Below, piece by piece: positions 1 to 5,753 of a stretch of DNA of 6,786 nt. This DNA comes from an uncultured beta proteobacterium. GTDB taxonomy: Bacteria > Pseudomonadota > Gammaproteobacteria > Burkholderiales > Burkholderiaceae_B. The translations under genes were made by a program, and so were the position numbers. Positions within the stretch are counted from its first letter, which is position 1, and every line of letters begins with the position of its first letter. The stretch is taken from contig CAIYWO010000067.1 in the NCBI GenBank assembly GCA_903929925.1, forward strand, positions 1 through 6,786, read 5' to 3'. A model generated the notes under the pieces. It saw only the letters and a program-made list of their open reading frames with translations, made no database searches and was not told the DNA's origin.

Positions 1-60
1 CCGGGGTCGACTAACTTGCTGCGCATTGCCTGGATTGGCGACGAGCCGGATGCGTCATAA
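1..60 (+). CDS. C-terminal fragment of an unidentified gene (partial at left edge)
   Basis: Frame 1 is open from the window edge to a TAA at 58-60 and encodes 19 residues ending in WIGDEPDAS. Most third positions are G or C, as expected for coding DNA here. Frame 2 is also open to a TAA at 107-109 but has poorer codon choice and an unlikely Cys-rich product; frame 3 stops at once. The fragment is too short to assign to a family. It would lie 69 bases upstream of the flavin monooxygenase and in the same direction, so the two could share a transcript. The call rests only on frame openness and codon bias. Confidence 0.45.
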   Translation, partial: PGSTNLLRIAWIGDEPDAS

Positions 61-69
61 CGGTACTGC

Positions 70-97
70 TTATCGCACGTGTCCCCTGTGCTATAAA
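70..97 (+). promoter_or_regulatory. possible sigma-70-type promoter for the flavin monooxygenase
   Basis: TATAAA at 92-97 resembles a -10 box, and TTATCG at 70-75 is a weak -35 match with a 16-base spacer. Transcription would begin near 104, leaving a leader of about 26 bases before the ATG at 130. The -35 match is poor, so this is only a candidate; read-through from the gene ending at 60 is the alternative. Confidence 0.3.
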
Positions 98-118
98 ACT
101 ACAAAATAAGATTAGGAC

Positions 119-123
119 AGGAG
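119..123 (+). promoter_or_regulatory. ribosome binding site for the flavin monooxygenase
   Basis: AGGAG lies six bases before the ATG at 130. This is a strong Shine-Dalgarno match at good spacing and fixes the start of the following gene. Confidence 0.8.
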
Positions 124-129
124 ACATCG

Positions 130-1332
130 ATGGCTCACGCGGGTTTGCGGTTCGGCATTTTTTTGGCGCCGTTCCATCGTCTGGGAGACAACCCAACGCT
201 CGCGCTCGCCCGCGACTTAGAGCTGATTGAATGGCTTGATCATCTCGGTTACGACGAGGCCTGGATTGGTGAGCACCATTCAGCCGGCTGGGAGACCATC
301 GCGTCACCGGAAATCTTTATCGGCGTTGCGGCAGATCGGACGCGTCGCATTATGTTGGGCTCGGGTGTAACAAGTTTGCCCTACCACCATCCCTTCTTGG
401 TGGCCCAAAGATTCGTTCAGCTTGATCACATGACGCGCGGTCGGGTCATGTTGGGTTGCGGACCAGGCGCCCTTGTTTCTGACGCGTACATGATGGGTAT
501 TCAAGCAGAGCGTCAACGTCCGATGATGGACGAGTCGCTTGGTGCGATTATGCGTCTATTGGCATGTGATGAACCTGTCACGCTCAAGACTGACTGGTTT
601 GAACTCAATGACGCGCGCCTGCATCTTGCACCTTACACAAAGGGCGGTTTTCCTGTTGCTGTAGCGAGTTCAACGACCCCCTCGGGCGTGTTGACCGCGG
701 CAAAGCATGGCGTAGGTTTGATTTCGCTTGGCGCGGGTCTCCCAGGTGGTCCGCAAAAGTTGGCTGAGCAGTGGGCCCTGGGTGAGGCGGAAGCGGCCAA
801 GTTCGGTAAAACAATGCAACGCGAGGATTGGCGCTTGGTAGTCAATATTCATGTGGCCGAAGATGATGAGCAGGCCGTCGCTGAGGTACGCAAAGGTGAA
901 CGACTCGAAACCTTGAGTTATTTCAGCGAGACCCTAGGGCGGCCACCTATGCGTAGCGAAAACCCTCTGGCGGAGGGTTTAAAAGCCGGGACAACTATTG
1001 TGGGTTCTCCTGAGACAGTTGCCGCAGGAATTGAAAGGCTCTTATCTTTCACCAATGGGGGGGCAGGAGCCATTTTGTTCAGATCCCATGAGTGGGCGAC
1101 GCGTGAACAAACCTTAAGAAGCTACGAGCTTTTCGCGCGCTGGGTGATGCCCCGTTTTCAGGGTAGCCTAACCACGCTGCAGACTTCCAGGCAGTGGGCC
1201 AGCGATAATCGCAGCGGGATTTTCGGTCCACAGATGGGTGCCTTGCGCAAGGCGTTTACCGATGCGGGGCAAGAGGTGCCAGACCACATGCGTTTGCGTC
1301 TCCACACCGGTAAAGCCCCACTGGATGAGTGA
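130..1332 (+). CDS. LLM-class (luciferase-like) flavin-dependent monooxygenase
   Basis: This 400-residue protein belongs to the bacterial luciferase-like superfamily, TIM-barrel enzymes that use reduced flavin (FMNH2 or F420) and usually O2 to oxidise small organic substrates. Visible family signs are the N-terminal strand FGIFLAPFH (8-16), the WIGEHH motif (45-50) that lines the flavin/substrate pocket in relatives, LGSGVTSLPYHHPF around 76-89, and QLDHMTRGRVMLGCGPGA around 97-114. Its layout resembles proteins annotated as limonene 1,2-monooxygenase-like or alkanal monooxygenase-like, but such labels seldom predict the substrate, so none is given. The start has a strong Shine-Dalgarno at 119-123. 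A C-terminal tail of roughly 60 residues after the barrel (from about 340) contains no motif I recognise. No dedicated flavin reductase gene is visible, so reduced flavin must come from elsewhere. The family call is firm; the substrate is unknown. Confidence 0.9.
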   Translation: MAHAGLRFGIFLAPFHRLGDNPTLALARDLELIEWLDHLGYDEAWIGEHHSAGWETIASPEIFIGVAADRTRRIMLGSGVTSLPYHHPFLVAQRFVQLDHMTRGRVMLGCGPGALVSDAYMMGIQAERQRPMMDESLGAIMRLLACDEPVTLKTDWFELNDARLHLAPYTKGGFPVAVASSTTPSGVLTAAKHGVGLISLGAGLPGGPQKLAEQWALGEAEAAKFGKTMQREDWRLVVNIHVAEDDEQAVAEVRKGERLETLSYFSETLGRPPMRSENPLAEGLKAGTTIVGSPETVAAGIERLLSFTNGGAGAILFRSHEWATREQTLRSYELFARWVMPRFQGSLTTLQTSRQWASDNRSGIFGPQMGALRKAFTDAGQEVPDHMRLRLHTGKAPLDE

Positions 1333-1473
1333 TTTCTAGGTCGTCCTGTATTTAGTTGGGAAATTTGCTGTTTTTTTTGCGGCCAAATGCTAAATTTCTT
1401 CGTCTTAGTTTGGAAATACCCCCCTAATTTCTGCATTCTGTTGTCACACTCATATCGCTTAGCGAGGTTAATC
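1333..1473. other. intergenic region before the methyltransferase
   Basis: This 141-base AT-rich spacer has a run of eight T at 1371-1378 without a convincing preceding stem, so no intrinsic terminator is called. An in-frame ATG at 1387 would extend the next gene by 29 residues, but it has no Shine-Dalgarno and would bury the signal peptide. I see no strong promoter hexamers. A weak -35-like TTGGAA at 1410-1415 has no good -10 partner. Confidence 0.6.
1464..1467 (+). promoter_or_regulatory. ribosome binding site deciding the methyltransferase start
   Basis: GAGG lies six bases before the ATG at 1474. Together with the signal peptide that begins exactly there, it favours 1474 over the upstream in-frame ATG at 1387. 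Confidence 0.7.
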
Positions 1474-2331
1474 ATGAATATTCGTTTAGTGCTTTCTACA
1501 ACTGCTTTAGTTCTTGGATTAACTGCGACGCAAGCGTCTGCGCAGGTGGCCTATGGCACGCCGATGGGCGATGAGAAGTACCAACCCTCGGTCGGACAAA
1601 GTGGTAAGGATGTGATTTGGGTCCCAACCAACGATGCCGTTGCAGATGCAATGCTGAAAGCCGCAAACGTTGGACCAAATGACCTGGTCTTTGACCTTGG
1701 CGCTGGTGACGGGAAGATTGCAATCGCTGCTGCAAAAAATTACGGCGCGCGCTCCGTTGGGATTGAATTTAATAAAGATATGGCAGCGCTTGCGACTCGC
1801 AATGCGGAGCGCGCTGGCGTGTCTGACAAGGTGAAGATTATTAATGGTGATATCTTTGTTGAAGATTTCTCGAAAGCAACTGTCGTGACCATGTACTTGT
1901 TGCCTGATTTGAATTTGAAGCTTCGCCCCACGCTTCTCAAGATGGCGCCTGGAACCCGTATCGCTACGAACTCGTTCAACATGGGTGACTGGGAGCCCGA
2001 TCAGACGATCGGAGCAGGTTACGCGCAAGGTTATTTTTGGGTTGTGCCCGGCAATGCCGCTGGTAAGTGGACCATCAAAGGTATTGATGGCGGACAGGGT
2101 GATGTGTTGGAGTTGACGCAGCAATATCAAAAAGTGGGTGGGACGCTGACAATTAAGGGCAAATCCCAGCCAATTTTGGGCGGGAAGTTGACCGGCAATC
2201 GTTTGAAATTTAGTTTCGTTGATCAGAGTGGCCATTCGCGTCATTTCGATGTTGAGCTGAAAGGCAACACGATGCAAGGCAACGTACTAGAGATGTCGCC
2301 TCTCTACGAGGTTTCCGGTACTCGCGGTTAA
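1474..2331 (+). CDS. secreted or periplasmic class I SAM-dependent methyltransferase (FAM173-like) with a C-terminal beta domain
   Basis: The 285-residue product starts with a typical Sec signal peptide: MNIR, a hydrophobic core and an ASA-Q cleavage site at residues 23/24. A Rossmann methyltransferase domain follows. It has the FAM173-type entry WVPTNDAV (49-56), SAM-binding motif I DLGAGDG (74-80), an acidic ribose-binding residue E98 after the second strand, NGDIF (124-128) and the YLLPD motif (141-145). This pattern matches the family that includes the eukaryotic lysine methyltransferases ATPSCKMT and ANTKMT, although the bacterial substrate is not known. From about residue 190, a stretch starting FWVVPG and rich in alternating polar and hydrophobic residues looks like a small all-beta domain, function unknown. 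The start at 1474 is supported by GAGG at 1464-1467. The permease follows after 20 bases, suggesting one transcript. Oddity: an exported enzyme would need SAM outside the cytoplasm. The alternative is that the hydrophobic N-terminus is an uncleaved anchor. Confidence 0.88.
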   Translation: MNIRLVLSTTALVLGLTATQASAQVAYGTPMGDEKYQPSVGQSGKDVIWVPTNDAVADAMLKAANVGPNDLVFDLGAGDGKIAIAAAKNYGARSVGIEFNKDMAALATRNAERAGVSDKVKIINGDIFVEDFSKATVVTMYLLPDLNLKLRPTLLKMAPGTRIATNSFNMGDWEPDQTIGAGYAQGYFWVVPGNAAGKWTIKGIDGGQGDVLELTQQYQKVGGTLTIKGKSQPILGGKLTGNRLKFSFVDQSGHSRHFDVELKGNTMQGNVLEMSPLYEVSGTRG

Positions 2332-2351
2332 CAATATAAGTCGCCTAAACA

Positions 2352-3692
2352 ATGAACTCACCCGCACACCTTAACGAACCAACAAAACGCTTAAAACCGT
2401 TTAGCGCCATCGCGATTATTGTCGGTATTGTGATTGGTGCGGGTATTTTCAAAACCCCTTCCATGGTGGCTGGGGTGACGGGGGACGCTGGATGGTTATT
2501 GGTCGCTTGGGTCGCGGGCGGATTGATTTCGCTCGCGGGTGCATTGTGTTATGCCGAACTTGCGACTACCTATCCCCATGCCGGTGGTGATTATCACTTT
2601 CTTGCTCGCGCCTTTGGAAAGCCCATCTCGTTTCTCTACGCTTGGGCGAAGGCAATGGTCATTAACACAGGCTCGATTGCGTTATTAGCCTTTGTGTTCG
2701 GCGACTATATGAGTAAGGCGTTCAGTCTTGGACCTTACTCGACGGCGATTTGGGCGATTGGTGTGGTTCTTGTTTTAACGGTAGTGAACTTAATCGGCAT
2801 ATCGGCTGCATCGTGGGTGCAGACCTTATTAACCTCAGTTGAAGTGTTGGGTTTGATTTTGGTAGCAATTGCTGGCTTCTATGTTTCTAGCGATGCACCT
2901 ACGTCGCCCGCATATTTTTCGTCCACACCTAGTCTGGGCATGTTTGGCTTGGCGATGGTGTTCGTGTTGCTAACCTACGGCGGGTGGAATGAAGCAGCCT
3001 ACATCTCTGCCGAAGTACATGGCGGACGGCGTGCAATCGTTCCGGTGATTGTGATCAGTATTTTTATACTGACTATTATTTATGTGTTCGTGAACTTTGC
3101 GTTGCTCTCGGGTTTGGGGCTGAAGGGCTTGGCTGACAGCAGTGCTGTGGCCGCTGACTTGATGGGGCGTGCTTTTGGACCTACCGGTGAACGTGTTCTG
3201 GGCGTTTTTGTTGCAACAGCTGCCTTGACGAGTATTAATGCCACCATGATTGTGGGTGCGCGCACGAACTACGCACTCGGTAAGGACTGGCCGGCATTGT
3301 CCTTTATGGGGCACTGGGAGGGTGGCAGGGGCTCCCCCACACGCGCACTCTGGGTGCAGTCTGGCATCAGTCTCGTGCTTGTTATTTTTGGTTTGTGGCA
3401 GACCGACGGTTTTGGTGCGATGGTTGAATTTACGGCGCCCGTATTTTGGTTTTTCTTATTCCTCGTCGGGATCTCATTGTTTGTGATGCGAGTGAAAGAT
3501 CCTTCGACCGAGCGTCCCTTTAAAGTGCCACTCTATCCGTTCACGCCCATTTTGTTTTGTCTGACTTGCGGCTATCTCACTTACTCGAGCATTACCTACG
3601 CTGCGAGTAAAAATGCCGTGGATGTCTCGTTATGGGTCATGGCGCTTGGTATCGTGGCACTGCTCTTGATGCAGTTACGCAAAAAGATTTGA
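2352..3692 (+). CDS. APC-superfamily amino acid permease
   Basis: This is a 446-residue inner-membrane transporter of the amino acid-polyamine-organocation superfamily, normally a symporter or antiporter for amino acids or polyamines. TM1 holds the signature GAGIF (29-33), the unwound substrate-binding loop of the LeuT fold. The segment after TM2, CYAELATTYPHAGGDYHFLARAF, is also typical of the family, and TM6 carries GGWNEAAYISAEV. Hydrophobic segments fall at roughly 17-37, 46-66, 88-115, 130-152, 155-178, 194-216, 227-253, 280-302, 330-350, 357-382, 392-412 and 420-441, which fits twelve helices. Length is normal and no disruption is seen. No clear Shine-Dalgarno precedes the ATG. The 20-base gap to the methyltransferase stop suggests co-transcription and perhaps coupled translation. 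The substrate cannot be read from sequence. Confidence 0.93.
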   Translation: MNSPAHLNEPTKRLKPFSAIAIIVGIVIGAGIFKTPSMVAGVTGDAGWLLVAWVAGGLISLAGALCYAELATTYPHAGGDYHFLARAFGKPISFLYAWAKAMVINTGSIALLAFVFGDYMSKAFSLGPYSTAIWAIGVVLVLTVVNLIGISAASWVQTLLTSVEVLGLILVAIAGFYVSSDAPTSPAYFSSTPSLGMFGLAMVFVLLTYGGWNEAAYISAEVHGGRRAIVPVIVISIFILTIIYVFVNFALLSGLGLKGLADSSAVAADLMGRAFGPTGERVLGVFVATAALTSINATMIVGARTNYALGKDWPALSFMGHWEGGRGSPTRALWVQSGISLVLVIFGLWQTDGFGAMVEFTAPVFWFFLFLVGISLFVMRVKDPSTERPFKVPLYPFTPILFCLTCGYLTYSSITYAASKNAVDVSLWVMALGIVALLLMQLRKKI

Positions 3693-3710
3693 TCGGTCTT
3701 TGAAGTAGAC
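3693..3710. other. short convergent gap without a clear terminator
   Basis: Only 18 bases separate the stop of the permease (plus) from the stop of the small acidic gene (minus). A stem of GTCT with AGAC (3696-3699 and 3707-3710) around a seven-base loop is too weak and lacks a proper U-run in either direction. Transcripts from both sides probably overlap here. Confidence 0.6.
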
Positions 3711-4031
3711 TTAGTGCTTGAGGCCCAGGGCGGCGAGGGCTTCGCCATAGACAATGGCGTCCTCGCATAAGTAGGCGACAACATCGCCACTTTCCATGTT
3801 TTCAAGAATCTGTACGATTTCTTCCGTGACATCTATGCCTTTCGTGAGGCCTGCGACATGGACTTGCGCGTCGCTCTCGAAGATGTGTTGAGGGATGATT
3901 TTCTCAATAACATTGATGTCGATTTTTGAAATTACGATGTAGGCTTGTACGCTTAGGTCTTCCACCTGGATTGCGAGGACAACGCCACCCTCAATCGTGT
4001 CAAGAATAGTGCTCTGGATCATCAGGTCCAT
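3711..4031 (-). CDS. small acidic hypothetical protein coupled to rdgC
   Basis: I do not recognise a family for this 106-residue protein. It has 18 Asp/Glu against four Lys and no Arg, no Trp, one Pro (47) and one Cys (89). It is therefore strongly acidic, about -14 net. The first half alternates beta-branched residues (VVLAIQV, AYIVISKIDI), suggesting strands; the second half (69-104) looks helical, with EEIVQILENM and EDAIVYGEALAALG. There is no signal peptide or membrane segment, so it should be cytosolic. Its ATG follows the rdgC stop as TGA-T-ATG, a one-base gap typical of translational coupling, and no independent Shine-Dalgarno is obvious. A second Met at residue 4 is a possible alternative start. 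The arrangement suggests production in step with RdgC. The acidic surface could serve protein binding or DNA mimicry, but that is inference only. Confidence 0.72.
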   Translation of the reverse strand: MDLMIQSTILDTIEGGVVLAIQVEDLSVQAYIVISKIDINVIEKIIPQHIFESDAQVHVAGLTKGIDVTEEIVQILENMESGDVVAYLCEDAIVYGEALAALGLKH

Positions 4032-4032
4032 A

Positions 4033-4944
4033 TCAGCTCGCTTTTGTGATGGTTTTTTCTTCTAGAGACTTGAGCAGCGCGCCGAGCAGTTGATTGATTT
4101 CAGCGCACATTAAGGTCATGTCGCTATCAAATTTCTCGGCTTCATTCTCTAGTGCGGTTTGCTCGGACTCATCCAGGACATCTTGTGGTGCGATACGTTT
4201 GATGTCGAGATTTTCTGTCAGTACGAAGGAAACACGGTCATTCCAGGTTAAGGCTAGGCGCGTGCATTGCTTTCCATTTTTTATATGCTTATCGATGTCC
4301 TCTGCGTCGAGCGCATGTTTGACATAGCGCACTGCAGCGGCCTTGTCACCGCCGGCGCGTAGCTCGGCATCCTGATCGATGCTGAAATAGGTGGGTGGTT
4401 GCCCTGAGGAAAGCCACGAGGTCATCGCAACGGTCGGACTAATCGTCACTTGGATCGGCTCGACCGGAAAAGGGTAAATGGCCTTGCCAAGCGCTGAGAT
4501 GACTTCCTCTGCCTTCGCTGTGGAGGCAGTATCGATGGCTAACCAGTGATTGACGGGATCAATCCACACGCGCGTATCACGCAGCAAACTGAATGCACGT
4601 GGGAGCAGGGCGCCAGTGACTTCTTCTTTGAGATCGCGACGCTGTTTGCGACCGGGCTTGAAGCCTTGCTGCTCTTCAAGCTCTTGTGCGCGCACGCGAA
4701 CGAACTGATTGATGACAGACGCAGGGAGAAGTTTTTTCTCGGTACGAAAGGCGCAGATGATTTGCTTTCCGATCGGGTAGGCCAGACGCTCGTCTTCTTC
4801 GCGAACGGCGACCCAACCGACAGAAGTTGCCGCGCTTGCGTCTGCCTCTGTAAAGCGCTCTTTACTCAAAAACGCTTCGATATGATCGACGGTCCAGGCC
4901 CACTCGGTCGAGAGGCGAAACAACTTTAGATTTTTAAACCACAT
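4033..4944 (-). CDS. rdgC: recombination-associated protein RdgC
   Basis: The 303-residue length equals that of E. coli RdgC and the match runs end to end: the start MWFKNLKLFRLS, GWVAV near 43-47, ICAFRTEKKLLPASVI near 63-78, a basic segment GRKQRRDLKEEV before LLPRAFSLLRDTRVWID, and the C-terminal MTLMCAEINQLLGALLKSLEE-type helix. In characterised bacteria RdgC forms a ring-shaped dimer on double-stranded DNA and limits RecA filament formation; it affects replication restart and, in Neisseria, pilin variation. It is a nucleoid-associated cytosolic protein. The ATG at 4944 has only a weak GGAT-like Shine-Dalgarno. The TetR gene ends 52 bases upstream on the same strand, and a TAGAAT hexamer in that gap lacks a good -35 partner, so both read-through and a weak own promoter are possible. 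The small acidic gene follows after one base. Confidence 0.96.
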   Translation of the reverse strand: MWFKNLKLFRLSTEWAWTVDHIEAFLSKERFTEADASAATSVGWVAVREEDERLAYPIGKQIICAFRTEKKLLPASVINQFVRVRAQELEEQQGFKPGRKQRRDLKEEVTGALLPRAFSLLRDTRVWIDPVNHWLAIDTASTAKAEEVISALGKAIYPFPVEPIQVTISPTVAMTSWLSSGQPPTYFSIDQDAELRAGGDKAAAVRYVKHALDAEDIDKHIKNGKQCTRLALTWNDRVSFVLTENLDIKRIAPQDVLDESEQTALENEAEKFDSDMTLMCAEINQLLGALLKSLEEKTITKAS

Positions 4945-4996
4945 GGCAGATCCGACAAAAGAGGTCGATTCTAGCTGAGGACGCGAGTCTTGCGCT
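4945..4996 (-). other. gap between the TetR gene and rdgC
   Basis: This 52-base spacer on the minus strand holds a -10-like TAGAAT (minus-strand reading, around 4969-4974) without a recognisable -35 and no terminator stem. No LexA-type CTGT-N8-ACAG box is visible. The arrangement is compatible with read-through from the TetR gene into rdgC. Confidence 0.4.
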
Positions 4997-5629
4997 CTAA
5001 GCAGGTCGGCTTTGTCCAGTCATGCCTTGAAAGGTCGTCCTGACGATTAATTCGGTGATCTCTTGGTCGCTAAATGCCCCACCTTGTTTCAGAAAATCTG
5101 CAACTGGGTCGCATGAGCGAGCAAAGATGGTGTAGAGCATAACCTCACCGGGCAAGTCGGAAGAGAGCTCGCCGCTTGCCTGGGCAGACTGAATCCAGGT
5201 ACCAAGTTGTTCGATCAGTCGGCCGAGGCACTCCATGTAGGGTGCATAGTTCTGCAGTGCTGTTTGAATGGTCGAGCGTGTCGAAGGCAAGAGCGGCATG
5301 GCACCCTGTAGGTGCGTGTTCACCGTCCATTGGACAAGGGCTTTGAGCTTAGCGAGCGGGCTGTCCTCCTTGGGTAGGCTAGCCGTGACTTCGAGCGCGT
5401 GCTGAAGCAAACGTGTCATGGAGGCGGCGGCGAGTTCTTCCTTTGAAGCAAAGTGCTTGTAAAGACTGGCCTTGGCGATACCCACGGTGGCGGCGACCTC
5501 GTCCATCGTCATGAGGTCGAAGCCTTTTTGCGCTAACAATTGGTTAACAGCATCCAAGATTGCAGTTTCTCGGAATAAAAGCTGCTGCTGCTTAAAAGAG
5601 TGCTTTTTGGGTGCTTCAGAGGTCATCAT
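4997..5629 (-). CDS. TetR/AcrR-family transcriptional regulator
   Basis: This 210-residue protein has the standard TetR N-terminal DNA-binding domain: helix 1 from about residue 20 (RETAILDAVNQLLAQKGF), then the helix-turn-helix TMDEVAATVGIAKASLYKHF (41-60), followed by the usual SKEEL. The C-terminal ligand/dimer domain (about 75-205) is family-specific and gives no ligand; it carries two cysteines, in YMECLG and FARSCDP. Length is normal. The start is a tandem ATG-ATG (5629 and 5626) preceded by a pyrimidine-rich stretch without Shine-Dalgarno, so the exact initiator is uncertain. The gene is divergent from the chalcone-isomerase-like gene across 124 bases that contain a TAGAC-type inverted repeat, the usual layout for a repressor acting on itself and its neighbour. 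rdgC follows downstream on the same strand. The ligand may be lipid-related given the neighbouring cluster, but that is inferred from context only. Confidence 0.92.
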   Translation of the reverse strand: MMTSEAPKKHSFKQQQLLFRETAILDAVNQLLAQKGFDLMTMDEVAATVGIAKASLYKHFASKEELAAASMTRLLQHALEVTASLPKEDSPLAKLKALVQWTVNTHLQGAMPLLPSTRSTIQTALQNYAPYMECLGRLIEQLGTWIQSAQASGELSSDLPGEVMLYTIFARSCDPVADFLKQGGAFSDQEITELIVRTTFQGMTGQSRPA

Positions 5630-5753
5630 GACGGAGGATAGAAGGAGTGGAGCAAGTCCAATAGTTAAAAGTATACTGCATGGTCACAAAATAGACTAAT
5701 ATGTCTGAATATTTAATCGTGCAGTTATAACTATCTATATCTACAAACCTTTC
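5630..5753. promoter_or_regulatory. divergent AT-rich promoter region between the TetR gene and the chalcone-isomerase-like gene
   Basis: This 124-base spacer is clearly richer in A and T than its flanks. It contains an eight-base palindrome AGTATACT (5670-5677), which offers a TATACT -10 box on either strand, a perfect ten-base palindrome AGTTATAACT (5723-5732) containing a second -10-like TATAAC, and the TAGAC inverted repeat between them. A seven-base inverted pair, ATAGTTA at 5661-5667 and TAACTAT at 5728-5734, is centred within two bases of that repeat. No -35 hexamer close to TTGACA was found for either direction, which fits activator-dependent or weak promoters. A stretch on the plus strand at 5632-5647 (GGAGG, AAGGAG) looks like a ribosome site but serves no plausible gene. 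Confidence 0.6.
5692..5707. promoter_or_regulatory. candidate TetR-family operator (TAGAC inverted repeat)
   Basis: The sequence TAGACTAATATGTCTG has inverted arms AGAC (5693-5696) and GTCT (5703-5706) around a six-base centre. TetR regulators such as NemR bind sites of the form TAGACC-N4-GGTCTA, and this site keeps the same half-site core and spacing with one outer mismatch. If the minus-strand promoter uses the TATACT at 5670-5675, its -35 region would fall at about 5693-5698, under this site, so binding would block transcription of the TetR gene. It also lies upstream of the plus-strand -10 candidates near 5726 and 5736. Binding is inferred from motif and context. Confidence 0.5.

Noticed and set aside
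1365..1380. T-run as a terminator for the flavin monooxygenase
   Set aside because: Eight T residues are present but no stable GC-rich stem precedes them.
1387..1473. Upstream start adding 29 residues to the methyltransferase
   Set aside because: There is no ribosome site at 1387, the extra residues do not resemble family sequence, and the signal peptide begins exactly at 1474 behind GAGG.
1519..2277. Long 252-residue open frame on the minus strand
   Set aside because: It lies wholly antisense to the methyltransferase, whose motifs, signal peptide and ribosome site are clear. Its product has no recognisable domain, so it is a shadow of codon bias.
3693..3712. Bidirectional terminator between the convergent genes
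   Set aside because: The only stem is four base pairs around a seven-base loop, without an adjacent U-run.
4546..4929. 127-residue plus-strand open frame
   Set aside because: It is antisense to rdgC, which matches its family end to end; the opposite-strand product shows no motif.
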